This document shows positions 24,865 to 35,975 of a DNA stretch of 64,000 bases, piece after piece. Source of the DNA: Palsa-661 sp035535015 (lineage in GTDB: Bacteria; Actinomycetota; Acidimicrobiia; Acidimicrobiales; UBA8190); NCBI GenBank assembly GCA_035535015.1, contig DATLQU010000034.1, positions 1-64,000 on the forward strand, given 5' to 3'. Under the pieces are notes generated by a model, which saw only the letters and a program-made list of their open reading frames with translations, did no database searches and had not been told where the DNA came from. The first letter of the stretch is position 1. Each line of letters begins with the position of its first letter. The position numbers and the translations under genes were made by a program.

Positions 24865-25238
24865 CGTCGCTCTCCCCCACCCTGTCCGGCCACCGGCCGG
24901 GTCGAGGGTGTCTTGGTGATGCGCCAGGCCGAAAGCCCGAGAACGGCCAAGGCGGCCAGGGCCGTGATCAGGTAGGGCAACCAGGAGAGATTGCCTCGGA
25001 AGGTCGATCCCGTCTCCGTCTGGAGGAAACGCAGGAGGGCGACCAGGAGCAGCATCGATCCGACCGACCAGGCGATCGAGGCGGCGACACCGAGGCCGAC
25101 GAAGCGGGCCAGGCCGCGCAAGGGGCCGAGGGTCTCCTGCTTGGCGTAGGCCACGACCAGGTCGACGAATTCAGTTCCCCCCGCGGCGATGCCGGCGCCA
25201 CCGGACCCCTTCTCCCGTCGATCAGAACCTCCCGGCAC
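24861..25238 (-). CDS. Holin-superfamily-III-like membrane protein (DUF1469-type)
   Basis: The 125-residue protein has an N-terminal amphipathic helix (EFVDLVVAYAKQETLGPLRGLARFVG) and two membrane spans (AASIAWSVGSMLLLVALLRF and LITALAALAVLGLSAW). This is the layout of the actinobacterial phage-holin-like/DUF1469 proteins, which are chromosomal and not phage lysis genes. GTG at 25238 follows AAGGAGG. It starts the membrane-protein-trmI operon. Confidence 0.65.
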   Translation of the reverse strand: MPGGSDRREKGSGGAGIAAGGTEFVDLVVAYAKQETLGPLRGLARFVGLGVAASIAWSVGSMLLLVALLRFLQTETGSTFRGNLSWLPYLITALAALAVLGLSAWRITKTPSTRPVAGQGGGERR

Positions 25239-25340
25239 GTTCCTCCTTCATGGTGATCGACCATCCTCCCCCGGCGCCCCAAGCGTAGGCAAGCAGTCGC
25301 CGTGGCCCGGGCCGCGCGACATTTCGGGGGAACGGGACGC

Positions 25341-25745
25341 TCAGGACCGGGGCGAGAAGAGATAGGTGGAGCTCGACCTGGCCACCAGACGGCCGGCGTC
25401 GTCGGTCAGGTCGGCCTCCACGAAAGCCACCCGGCTGCCCCCCGAGACCACCCGGGCCGCACAGGTGAGCATGCCGCCGGCCCTGACGGGTGCGAGGAAG
25501 CTGATCTTCATCTCGGCATTGGAGGAGAACACCTTCTTGCCCTGGGCCCAGGTAACGGCGGAGGCGCCCATGGCCGAGTCGCAGCAGGCGGCGAGGAACC
25601 CGCCCTGGATCAGGCCCACCGGATTGGTGAAGCGCTCGTCGGCCGGCATCCGCCAGGTGGTGTGCCCGGGCTCGGACTTCTCGATACAGATCATGCCCAG
25701 GGTGAGGTCACAATTAGGAGGGACTTGCACCCGGGGATCGGCCAC
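25341..25745 (-). CDS. PaaI-type hotdog-fold thioesterase
   Basis: The 134-residue hotdog protein has the core FTNPVGLIQGGFLAACCDSAMG (the HGG-like turn is QGG) followed by SNAEMKISFLAPVRAG and LVARSSSTYLF. It should hydrolyse an acyl-CoA. In-frame starts exist at 25772 and 25832, but GTG 25745 is preferred: TACCTT lies exactly 6 nt upstream, and the 25772 ATG would overlap the nagA ATG on the other strand. The substrate is unknown. Confidence 0.8.
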   Translation of the reverse strand: MADPRVQVPPNCDLTLGMICIEKSEPGHTTWRMPADERFTNPVGLIQGGFLAACCDSAMGASAVTWAQGKKVFSSNAEMKISFLAPVRAGGMLTCAARVVSGGSRVAFVEADLTDDAGRLVARSSSTYLFSPRS

Positions 25746-25751
25746 GCCGAG

Positions 25752-25761
25752 AAGGTACCGT
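25752..25761. promoter_or_regulatory. Bidirectional leaderless promoter, nagA and thioesterase
   Basis: Around the palindrome GGTACC, TACCGT on the plus strand (25756-25761) ends 9 nt before the nagA ATG. TACCTT on the minus strand (25757-25752) ends 6 nt before the thioesterase GTG. The boxes share the TA at 25756-25757, so only one polymerase can open the site at a time. Confidence 0.5.
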
Positions 25762-25770
25762 ACGGCTGCC

Positions 25771-26898
25771 ATGGCCAGGGCCCCCACCAGGATCGTGCGA
25801 GCGGCCACCGTGTTCGCCACGTCGGGGGCCATCTCGCCGGGCGAGGTCCTCGTCGATCAGGGGCTGATCACCGCCGTCCGGCCCGCCACCGGGGAGGTGA
25901 CCCACGAGGTCTTGGCTCCGGGATTCATCGACCTGCAGATGAACGGGATAGGCGACGTCGACGTGGCCGGTGCCGGCGGGGACGACTGGGAGGTGCTCGA
26001 CGGCCGACTTCTGGCCCAAGGGGTCACGACCTGGTGCCCGACGCTGATCTCGGCGCCACCCGAGGAGATGGAAGGGTCCCTCGGTCGGGTGAGAGAGGCA
26101 TCGCGGCGTCCGGCCGGCGGTCGGCCGGCTATCGCCGGCGCCCATCTCGAGGGTCCCTTCCTGGCCGTGCCCGGTGCCCATGACCCGGCTTTTCTGGCCC
26201 CTTCGGTCGATCGGCGGTGGCTCGGGAGCCTGGGGTCCGACGTGGCCATCGTGACCCTGGCTCCCGAGCTTCCCGGCGCCATGGCGGCCATCGAGGAGCT
26301 GGTGGCCGAGGGGGTACTCGTGGCCCTCGGCCACTCGGCCTGCGATCTGGAGGTGGCCCGGCAGGCGGCCGATGCCGGAGCGCGGCTGGTCACCCACCTG
26401 GGCAACGCCATGGGCCCCTTCCGCCAACGGGCTCCGGGGCTTCTCGGCGCAGCTCTGTCCGACGACCGGATGGCCGTGTCGCTCATCGCCGACCTGATCC
26501 ATATCCATCCGGCCCTGGTGCGGATCGCCTTCCGGGCCAAGGGAGCGGGCCGGACGGTCCTCGTCACCGACGCCGTGGCCGTGTCCGCGCACGAGGGGGC
26601 GAGGCCGGCCGACGCGCCGCCGCGGATGGCCGACGGGACACTGGTGGGGTCGGTCCTGCGGATGGACCGGGCCGTGGCCAACTCGGCGACGGTGGCCGGG
26701 ATCGCGCTGGCCGACGCCGTGGCCGCCGCCAGCAGCACCCCGGCCTCGCTCTTGGGCCTCCTCGACCGGGGCGAGATCCGGGCCGGAGCGCGCGCCGACC
26801 TGGTGGCGCTGGGCGAAGACCTGGGGGTCGAGAAGGTCTGGATCGGCGGCGAGGTGGCCTGGCCGGCCCGATCGGATGCCGGGGAGGGTGCCGGGTAG
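25771..26898 (+). CDS. nagA: N-acetylglucosamine-6-phosphate deacetylase
   Basis: The 375-residue amidohydrolase has the NagA landmarks: LAPGFIDLQMNG, the metal ligand Glu in HLEGPFL, His in LGHSACD and in THLGNAMGPF, and the catalytic Asp in VTDAVA. It removes acetate from GlcNAc-6-P during cell-wall or chitin amino-sugar recycling. No nagB or PTS gene is adjacent. The start is ATG 25771, judged leaderless; GTG 25795 is an alternative that still covers the conserved RAATVFA beginning. Confidence 0.9.
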   Translation: MARAPTRIVRAATVFATSGAISPGEVLVDQGLITAVRPATGEVTHEVLAPGFIDLQMNGIGDVDVAGAGGDDWEVLDGRLLAQGVTTWCPTLISAPPEEMEGSLGRVREASRRPAGGRPAIAGAHLEGPFLAVPGAHDPAFLAPSVDRRWLGSLGSDVAIVTLAPELPGAMAAIEELVAEGVLVALGHSACDLEVARQAADAGARLVTHLGNAMGPFRQRAPGLLGAALSDDRMAVSLIADLIHIHPALVRIAFRAKGAGRTVLVTDAVAVSAHEGARPADAPPRMADGTLVGSVLRMDRAVANSATVAGIALADAVAAASSTPASLLGLLDRGEIRAGARADLVALGEDLGVEKVWIGGEVAWPARSDAGEGAG

Positions 26899-26901
26899 GG
26901 T
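26896..26901 (+). promoter_or_regulatory. -10 box TAGGGT, leaderless promoter for the FIST gene
   Basis: TAGGGT overlaps the nagA stop codon and ends 8 nt before the ATG at 26910. Confidence 0.45.
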
Positions 26902-26909
26902 CGTCCACG

Positions 26910-28073
26910 ATGCCGTTCGCCGCCGCCCTGAGCGAGCACCCGGTCCCGGCCCACGCGGTGGGCGAGGTGGCCGGCGAGATCCTCGACCGGTTCGGCGAAC
27001 GGCCCGATCTGGCCTTCGTCTTCGTGACGCCGCCCTTCGCCGGCGCGCTCGAGGACGCCGTGGCCGCCATCGACGACATCCTCCATCCGTTGGTGTTGCT
27101 GGGCGCGGCGGCCGAATCGGTGGTCGGTCCCCATCGCGAGGTGGAACAGACGGCGGCCGTCTCGCTCTTCGCGGCGCGCACGGGGCCGCTGCTGCCGATG
27201 GCTCTGACGGCCGTTGATGATCCCGGCCGGGGGGAGGTGGTGGGCGGTTGGCCCGACGAGATCGCCTTCGTCCCCCAGGCCCTGCTGCTGATGGCCGATC
27301 CGTACAGCTTCCCGGCCGAACGGTTTCTCGGCTGGCTGGGATCGCGGTACCCGGGCCTGCCCGTCGTGGGAGGCATGGCGTCGGCCGGCCATGGCCCCGG
27401 AGGCAACCGGCTGGCCATGGGCCGGCGGGTGAGTGCGTCCGGGGCGGTGGGTGTGTTGCTCGGGCCCGGGGTCGGCGTCGAGACCGTGGTGTCCCAGGGA
27501 TGTCGGCCCTTCGGCCAGCCGGTGATGGTCACCCGGTCGGACGGGAACGTGATCCTCGAGCTCGCCGGTACGCCGGCCCTGGAACGGTTGGTGGCCCAGG
27601 CCCAGGGAGCGCTGACCGAGGAGGAGGTGGCGCTGCTCGAGATGGGCGGGCTGCAATTGGGGAGGGTGATCGACGAGCACCGCGAGTGCTTCGGCCGGGG
27701 AGACTTCCTGCTGCGCAGCGTGCTCGGGGCCGACCGGGCCAGCGGGGCCATCGCCGTGGGTGACGTGATGCCGGTGGGGACGACCGTGCAATTCCATCTG
27801 CGCGACGCGCGGACCGCCGACGAGGATCTGCACGTCCTGTTGAAGGGACGGCAGGCCGACGGGGCCCTGGTCTTCACCTGCAACGGTCGGGGATCGCGGC
27901 TGTTCGACGAACCGCATCACGATGTCCGGGTGCTGACCGATCTTCTCGGTCCCGTGCCTCTCGCCGGGTACTTTGCCGCCGGGGAGATCGGCCCGGTGGG
28001 CGGCCAGAATTTCGTCCACGGATTCACCGCCTCCATCGCCCTGCTGCGCGACACGCCCGACTCTCCGCGTTGA
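26910..28073 (+). CDS. FIST N/C-domain sensory protein
   Basis: The 387-residue protein has a FIST-N half (DLAFVFVTPPFAGALED, LGAAAESVVG, LPVVGGMAS) and a FIST-C half (MVTRSDGNVILELAGTPALE, then FLLRSVLGADRASGAIAVGD and LVFTCNGRGSRLF, close to the usual CxxRG). FIST proteins are cytoplasmic small-ligand sensors, thought to bind amino acids or similar, often with signalling domains. None is attached here. Downstream is the sugar-phosphate operon, 15 nt away, but that operon has its own -10. Confidence 0.82.
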   Translation: MPFAAALSEHPVPAHAVGEVAGEILDRFGERPDLAFVFVTPPFAGALEDAVAAIDDILHPLVLLGAAAESVVGPHREVEQTAAVSLFAARTGPLLPMALTAVDDPGRGEVVGGWPDEIAFVPQALLLMADPYSFPAERFLGWLGSRYPGLPVVGGMASAGHGPGGNRLAMGRRVSASGAVGVLLGPGVGVETVVSQGCRPFGQPVMVTRSDGNVILELAGTPALERLVAQAQGALTEEEVALLEMGGLQLGRVIDEHRECFGRGDFLLRSVLGADRASGAIAVGDVMPVGTTVQFHLRDARTADEDLHVLLKGRQADGALVFTCNGRGSRLFDEPHHDVRVLTDLLGPVPLAGYFAAGEIGPVGGQNFVHGFTASIALLRDTPDSPR

Positions 28074-28074
28074 G

Positions 28075-28080
28075 TACGGT
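28075..28080 (+). promoter_or_regulatory. -10 box TACGGT, leaderless promoter of the pentose phosphate operon
   Basis: TACGGT ends 8 nt before the transketolase GTG at 28089. Confidence 0.45.
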
Positions 28081-28088
28081 GGGCCGAC

Positions 28089-30068
28089 GTGAGCGATGAC
28101 GCGTTGGAGCAGCTGGGGATCAATGTCATCCGGGGCCTGGCCATGGACGCGCCCCGCAAGGCCAACTCGGGCCACAGCGGGACGGCCATGGCCCTGGCTC
28201 CTCTGACCCATGTGCTGTGGACACGGATCATGAACCACGATCCGGAGGATCCCCACTGGCCCGACCGTGACCGGTTCGTCCTGTCGTGCGGCCACGCCTC
28301 GATCCTGCTCTATTCGATGCTGTACCTGACCGGGTACGGACTGACGCTCGACGATCTGAAGCAGTTCCGGCAGTGGGGCAGCCGGACGCCGGGCCATCCC
28401 GAGGTCCACGTGAGCGCCGGTATCGAGGTGACGACCGGCCCGCTGGGCCAGGGCGTGGGCAACGGGGTGGGACTGGGGTTGGCCGAGCGCTGGCTGCGGG
28501 CCCGCTTCGGGCCGGAACTGGTCGACCACTACACCTTCGTGTTCTGTTCCGACGGCGACTTCGAGGAAGGCATCAGCCACGAGGCGGCGTCCCTGGCCGG
28601 TCACCTCGGTCTGGGGCGGCTGATCTACGTCTACGACGACAACCACATCTCGATCGACGGACCCACCGAGCTGGCCTACTCCGACGACGTCCCCGGGCGC
28701 TTCGCCGCCTACGGCTGGCACACCGAGGACATCGGCGAGGTGGCCAACGACACCGGCGCCCTCGAAGCGGCCCTGCGGCGGGCCATGGCCGTCGAGGACA
28801 AGCCGTCTCTGATTTCCCTGCGGAGCCATATCGGCTGGCCGGCACCGGACGTGATGGACACCGCCGCCGCCCACGGAACGCCCTTGAGCGAGGAGGAGAT
28901 CGCCGAGACGAAGGCGATCCTGGGGCTGCCGGCCGACACCAGCTTCTGGGTACCCGACGAGGTACTCGCCTTCTACCGGGGATCGACCAAACGGGGCCGG
29001 GAGCGCCGGCTCGAGTGGCAGGCGCGCCTCGACGGCTGGACGGGCGACCGCCAGGTCTGGGAGGCGGGCCAGGCCGGACAGGGGCTGGCCGGCTGGGAGA
29101 AGAATCTGCCCACCTTCAAAGCGGGAGAGGAGATGGCCACCCGGCGGGCCATCAACGCCTGTATCAACGCCACGGCCGCCTTCATCCCCGGCCTGATGGC
29201 CGGATCGGCCGATCTGACGGAGAACAACGGGGTGGCTCTGACCGACGGCCGGGTCCAGGAGAGCGACAGCCCCGGAGGGGCGCAGGTCCATTTCGGGATC
29301 CGGGAGCACGGCATGGGGGCGGTGATGAACGGGCTGGCGCTACACGGAGGGGTGACGCCCATCGGCGGCACCTTCTTCGTCTTCAGCGACTACATGCGTC
29401 CCGCCGTCCGGCTCGCCGCCCTGAGCGAGGCGCATGTCATCTACTCGTGGACCCACGATTCCGTCGGGCTCGGTGAGGATGGCCCCACTCATCAACCCGT
29501 CGAGCAGCTGGCCGCCATGCGGGCCATGCCCGGCATGCGGATGATCCGGCCGGCCGACGCCAACGAGACGGCCCACGCCTGGCGGATCGCCGTCGACGCC
29601 GCCGGACCCACGGGACTGGCGCTGACCCGGCAGAACGTGCCCGTGCTGGAAGGGACGGCGGAGGCCGCCGACGGGGTGGCGGCCGGCGGTTACATCCTGA
29701 TCGAGGCCGAGGACGGCGAGCCCGACGTGATCCTGGTGGGTACCGGGAGCGAGGTCCATCTCTGTGTGGAGGCGGCCAAGGTCCTGGCCGCCGGTTCCGG
29801 TGGTGAGGCCCTGCAGGCCCGGGTGGTCTCTCTGCCCTCGTGGGAGCTGTTCGCCGAGCAGGACGAGGAGTACCGGCTGGGCGTCCTGCCGCCGGAGATC
29901 GCCACCTTGGCGGTCGAAGCGGCCGCCTCATTCGGTTGGGACCGGTACGCCGACGACTCCATCTCCATCGACCACTTCGGCGCCTCGGCCCCCGGTGGTG
30001 AGGTTCTCGAGCATTTCGGGTACACCACGGAGAACGTGGTGGCCCGGGCGCGGGCTCTCCTGGCGTGA
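28089..30068 (+). CDS. tkt: Transketolase
   Basis: The 659-residue enzyme has MDAPRKANSGHSGTAMALAP, the thiamine diphosphate motif SDGDFEEGISHE with DDNHISIDG, and the pyrimidine-domain GIREHGMGAVMNG and THDSVGLGEDGPTHQP. It moves two-carbon units between sugar phosphates in the non-oxidative pentose phosphate pathway, with ThDP and Mg2+. It is first in a six-gene operon with tal, pgi, gnd, zwf and pgl. Confidence 0.97.
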   Translation: MSDDALEQLGINVIRGLAMDAPRKANSGHSGTAMALAPLTHVLWTRIMNHDPEDPHWPDRDRFVLSCGHASILLYSMLYLTGYGLTLDDLKQFRQWGSRTPGHPEVHVSAGIEVTTGPLGQGVGNGVGLGLAERWLRARFGPELVDHYTFVFCSDGDFEEGISHEAASLAGHLGLGRLIYVYDDNHISIDGPTELAYSDDVPGRFAAYGWHTEDIGEVANDTGALEAALRRAMAVEDKPSLISLRSHIGWPAPDVMDTAAAHGTPLSEEEIAETKAILGLPADTSFWVPDEVLAFYRGSTKRGRERRLEWQARLDGWTGDRQVWEAGQAGQGLAGWEKNLPTFKAGEEMATRRAINACINATAAFIPGLMAGSADLTENNGVALTDGRVQESDSPGGAQVHFGIREHGMGAVMNGLALHGGVTPIGGTFFVFSDYMRPAVRLAALSEAHVIYSWTHDSVGLGEDGPTHQPVEQLAAMRAMPGMRMIRPADANETAHAWRIAVDAAGPTGLALTRQNVPVLEGTAEAADGVAAGGYILIEAEDGEPDVILVGTGSEVHLCVEAAKVLAAGSGGEALQARVVSLPSWELFAEQDEEYRLGVLPPEIATLAVEAAASFGWDRYADDSISIDHFGASAPGGEVLEHFGYTTENVVARARALLA

Positions 30069-30150
30069 TCGCCAGCGCCCGGGAGCACATCGCCGGCGCC
30101 GAGAGGTCGACGACGGCCACCGGATTTCTGAGCACGACAAGGGAGACGCC

Positions 30151-31284
<1,134 letters not shown>

Positions 31285-31301
31285 CCGGAGAGGCTCGAAC
31301 G

Positions 31302-32693
31302 ATGACCGATGACGCCGGTGTGCTGATCGAGAGGCTGCAGGCCCGCGACGGTTCGTTGTGGCCGGACGGGAACGTCTCGCCCAGCCGTCTCGGGTGGCTC
31401 GACGTCCCCCGACGGATCGCCTCCGAAACAACCGACATCACCTCGTGGGCGGCCGGGATCGCCCAGTCGACGGTGATCCTGCTCGGCATGGGCGGCTCGT
31501 CGCTCGGACCCGCCGTCCTCGAATCGGTGCTCACCCGGACGGGGTCCCCGGGCGGACCGGGGACGGCTCGACGTCGCCTGGTGGTGTGCGACACCACCCA
31601 TCCGGCCACGGTGGGGAGCCTCGACTTCTCCGACGCCTTCGTCCTGGTCTCGTCGAAGTCGGGCACCACCTTGGAACCGAACGTCTTGTTGGACCACGCC
31701 TGGAGCCGGTTGGCCGATCCGAGCCGCTACGCCGTCATCACCGACCCCGGGACCCCCCTGGCCACCCTGGCCCGGGACCGGGGCTTCGCCCGGTGTTTCG
31801 AGAACCAGCCGGACATCGGCGGGCGCTACTCGGTGCTCTCGTACTTCGGCATGGTGCCGGCGGCACTGATCGGCTACGACATCGCCGAGCTGTGTGGCCG
31901 CGCCCTGGACACCGAGTTGCTGGAGGCGGCCGGCCTGGGCATGGCCATGGGTGAGGACGCCAAGAAGGGCCGGGACAAGGTCACCATCGTGGTGCCCGAG
32001 GCCTACGCCTCGTTCGGCCTGTGGGTGGAACAGCTGATCGCCGAATCGACGGGCAAACGCGGCCACGGCTGCATCCCCGTCCCCACCACCGATCCCGAGG
32101 TGGGGCCCGACCGCCACGTCGTGCCCCTGCACCCCACCCAGGCGGCCGATGTGGCCGAGCAGTTCTACCGGTGGGAGGTGGCCGTCGCCGTCTGCGGCCA
32201 TGTCCTCGGAATCGATCCCTTCGACGAACCCAACGTGGCCGAGTCCAAGAAGAACACCAACGACGCCTTGGCCCAGTTGCCCCTGCCGGCGGTGGAGACG
32301 GCCGATTCCTCGTCGGTGATGGCCTGGCTCACGAAGACGGTCGGCGCCGGCGACTACGTCTCGCTTCAGGCCTATCTCCCCTTCGGACAGGACGCCGCCC
32401 TCGAGAACCTGCGCCGTCGGGTCCGCGACGGTCTCGACGGCGCACCGGTCACGGCCGGATACGGGCCCCGGTTCCTGCATTCGACGGGACAGCTCCACAA
32501 GGGCGGGCCCAACTCCGTGGTGGCCGTCCAGATCGTCTCGGCCACCCCGGGTCCCGAGGTGCCCATCGCCGAGAAGGACTACGACTTCGCCACGCTGATC
32601 GCCGCCCAGTCGCTGGGCGACCACCGCAGCCTCCTGACCCACGGCCGGCGGGTCATCCGGGTGGCGGTCGACGACCTGGCCGACATCGGCTGA
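31302..32693 (+). CDS. pgi: Glucose-6-phosphate isomerase (short, Tal-Pgi type)
   Basis: The 463-residue protein has ILLGMGGSSLGPAVL, the phosphate loop VSSKSGTTLEPN and the C-terminal RFLHSTGQLHKGGPN. It is shorter than canonical Pgi (about 550) and matches the Pgi half of fused transaldolase-isomerases. It interconverts glucose-6-P and fructose-6-P, linking glycolysis to the oxidative branch encoded next. Confidence 0.92.
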   Translation: MTDDAGVLIERLQARDGSLWPDGNVSPSRLGWLDVPRRIASETTDITSWAAGIAQSTVILLGMGGSSLGPAVLESVLTRTGSPGGPGTARRRLVVCDTTHPATVGSLDFSDAFVLVSSKSGTTLEPNVLLDHAWSRLADPSRYAVITDPGTPLATLARDRGFARCFENQPDIGGRYSVLSYFGMVPAALIGYDIAELCGRALDTELLEAAGLGMAMGEDAKKGRDKVTIVVPEAYASFGLWVEQLIAESTGKRGHGCIPVPTTDPEVGPDRHVVPLHPTQAADVAEQFYRWEVAVAVCGHVLGIDPFDEPNVAESKKNTNDALAQLPLPAVETADSSSVMAWLTKTVGAGDYVSLQAYLPFGQDAALENLRRRVRDGLDGAPVTAGYGPRFLHSTGQLHKGGPNSVVAVQIVSATPGPEVPIAEKDYDFATLIAAQSLGDHRSLLTHGRRVIRVAVDDLADIG

Positions 32694-32770
32694 CCGGCCC
32701 GGCCGACAAGAGTCCCACGAGGCGGCGAGGGCCGGACAGAGAGCCGGACAGAGAAGAGAGGTGGCAGAGC

Positions 32771-33699
<929 letters not shown>

Positions 33700-33703
<4 letters not shown>

Positions 33704-35256
33704 CGGTCGAGATACCGGGTCTCGCTGTCCATGACATCGATCTCGACGAATCCGTCGTCCCCGTGGCCCACCAACTCGACACCGTCAGCGCCCCCCCGCC
33801 GCTGGCCCTCGTGGTCTTCGGCGCATCGGGTGATCTGGCGGCCCGGAAGCTTCTGCCCGCCGTCGCCAGCCTGGCCGACCACGGAGCCCTGCCCGACGGC
33901 TTCACTCTGGTGGGTGTGGCCCGCACCCCGTGGAGCGACGACGAATTCCGCAAGGTGGCGCTGAAGGCGGTGACGAAGCCGTCGGCGGCTTGGAAGGAGG
34001 TGGTGAAGCGCTTCCGCTACGTCGCCGGTGAATACGGCCACCCCGACACCTTCGACCGGTTGAAGCAGGTCCTCGAGGACGCGGACACGACCGACGCGAC
34101 GGCCGGCAACCGGCTCTTCTATCTGGCCACCGTGCCCGACCTCTTCGCCACGGTGGCCGCCGCTCTGGGCCGCCACGGTTGTGCCACCCCGGGCCCCGGG
34201 GGCTCCTTCGCCCGGCTGCTGGTGGAGAAACCCTTCGGCCGTGATCTGGCGGGGGCCCAGGCGCTGAACGCCACCCTGCACGAGGCCTTCGACGAGAGCT
34301 CGATCTTCCGGATCGACCACTACATGGGCAAAGAGACCGTCCAGAACGTTCTCGCCCTGCGCTTCGCCAACGCCGTTTTCGAACCCGTCTGGAACCGCCG
34401 CTACATCGACAACATCCAGATCACGGTGGCCGAGGAGCTCGGCGTCGAGCACCGCGGCGGCTTCTACGAGACGGCCGGTGCGTTGCGCGACATCGTCCAG
34501 AACCACGTCATGCAGGTTCTCGCCCTCACCCTCATGGAACCGCCGGCGGTCATCGAGGCCCAGAGCATCCGCGACGAGAAGGTGAAGCTCCTCCAGGCCG
34601 TGGTCATCCCCACCGTGGACGAGGCCGTCGGTGGCGCCGTACGGGCCCAGTACACGGCGGGCAGCATCGACGGGGCTCCCGTCCCCGGCTACCGCGAGGA
34701 GCCGGACGTCGACCCCCACAGCCGGATCGAGACCTTCGTGGCCATGCGGCTGGCCGTCGACAACTGGCGCTGGGCCGGCGTTCCCGTCTACATCCGCACC
34801 GGCAAGCGGCTGCCCAAACGGTCGACCGAGGTCACCCTCGAATTCCAACGTGTCCCCCACCTGGCCTTCGGGGGTGCGCTCACGCGCGACCTGCGCCCCA
34901 ACAGCCTGATCCTGCGCATCCAACCCGACGACGGCATCTGCCTGCGCTTCGGGGCCAAGGTGCCCGGGGAGGCCTTCCGGGTCCGATCGGTGGGGATGGA
35001 CTTCTCCTACGCCGAAACCTTCCCGGGGCCGGCCACCGATGGCTACGAGCGTCTGCTCCACGACGCCATGATCGGTGACGCCACCTTGTTCATCCGCACC
35101 GACGAGGTCGAACAGGCCTGGCGGATCACCGATCCCTTTCTCGAAGCCTGGGCCGAAGACGGGGTTCCCCTGGCCCATTACGAAGCGGGCACCTGGGGGC
35201 CCCATGACGCCGAACTGCTCCTGGCGCGCGATCTGCGCCGTTGGCGCGACCCGTGA
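33700..35256 (+). CDS. zwf: Glucose-6-phosphate 1-dehydrogenase
   Basis: The 518-residue enzyme has the dinucleotide site FGASGDLAARKLLPA, EKPFGRDLAGA, the substrate motif RIDHYMGKETVQN with the active-site His, and GYERLLHDAM. It oxidises glucose-6-P to 6-phosphogluconolactone with NAD(P)+. The first 30 or so residues before the Rossmann fold are an extra N-terminal tail. The GTG start overlaps gnd (GTGA) and the stop overlaps pgl (GTGA), so three consecutive steps are translationally coupled. Confidence 0.97.
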
Positions 35257-35921
35257 GCCCACCGGGCACCGTCCGCATCGTCGACGACATCGCCGCCGCC
35301 TTCGCCGACGTCGTCATCGACAGCTTCGCGGCGCGCCTGGAAGCCGGCTTCACCCTGGTCCTGTCGGGCGGCCCTACGGCCCGGCTCTGTTACGAGCGGC
35401 TGGCCGACCAGGGCGCTGCCCTCATCGACTGGAGGGTGGTCGACGTCCTCATGGGCGACGAACGTTGCGTGGACGCCGACGACCCCGACGCCAACCAACG
35501 ACTGGTCCGCCAGGCGCTGCTCGACCGAGTCGGTGACCTGGCCACCTTCCACCCCATGTCCTGCGATGCCGTCGACGACTACGACCGGCTCCTGGCCTGG
35601 ATACCCGCCCTCGATCTCGTCCATCTGGGACTGGGCCCCGACGGCCACACGGCATCGCTCTTCCCCGACTCCACCGGACTCGACGCGCCGGCCGGCCGTA
35701 TGGCCGTGCTCAACACCGACCCCTCCGGCGGCAATCCCCACCGCCGCATGACCGTCACCTTGGGCGCCATCCGTCGGGCGCGTCGGGTGGTCTTCACCGT
35801 GGCCGGCGAGTCCAAACGCGCCATCTGGAGCCAGGTCTCGTCGGACGCCGATGTGCCCGCCACCCGTGTCCGGGCCGGCGAGGTCCTGTGGCTCGTCGAC
35901 CGGGCCGCCGCCGGCGTCTGA
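35253..35921 (+). CDS. pgl: 6-phosphogluconolactonase
   Basis: The 222-residue protein has FTLVLSGGPTARLCYERL, DVLMGDERCVDADDPDANQRL and HLGLGPDGHTASLFP, the signatures of the SOL/DevB family. It hydrolyses 6-phosphogluconolactone to 6-phosphogluconate, joining zwf and gnd. It is the last gene of the operon. Confidence 0.95.
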   Translation: MSPPGTVRIVDDIAAAFADVVIDSFAARLEAGFTLVLSGGPTARLCYERLADQGAALIDWRVVDVLMGDERCVDADDPDANQRLVRQALLDRVGDLATFHPMSCDAVDDYDRLLAWIPALDLVHLGLGPDGHTASLFPDSTGLDAPAGRMAVLNTDPSGGNPHRRMTVTLGAIRRARRVVFTVAGESKRAIWSQVSSDADVPATRVRAGEVLWLVDRAAAGV

Positions 35922-35962
35922 TCCCGGACTCTGCGGTCGGCCGGGGCCGGGAGACCGCCCAC

Positions 35963-35968
35963 TAAGGT
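35963..35968 (+). promoter_or_regulatory. -10 box TAAGGT, leaderless promoter for fbiC
   Basis: TAAGGT ends 7 nt before GTG 35976. It overlaps the upstream in-frame GTG at 35967, which argues that 35976 is the true start. Confidence 0.45.
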
Positions 35969-35975
35969 GACCGCC

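Noticed and set aside
24861..25238. Phage lysis holin
   Set aside because: The two-span pattern is holin-like, but the gene sits in a chromosomal membrane-protein/trmI operon with no phage genes.
25857..29309. Very long open frame (1150 codons) on the minus strand across nagA, FIST and tkt
   Set aside because: Arises from high GC at third positions of the sense genes; the product is Gly/Arg/Pro/Gln-rich with no domain, and the plus-strand genes are certain.
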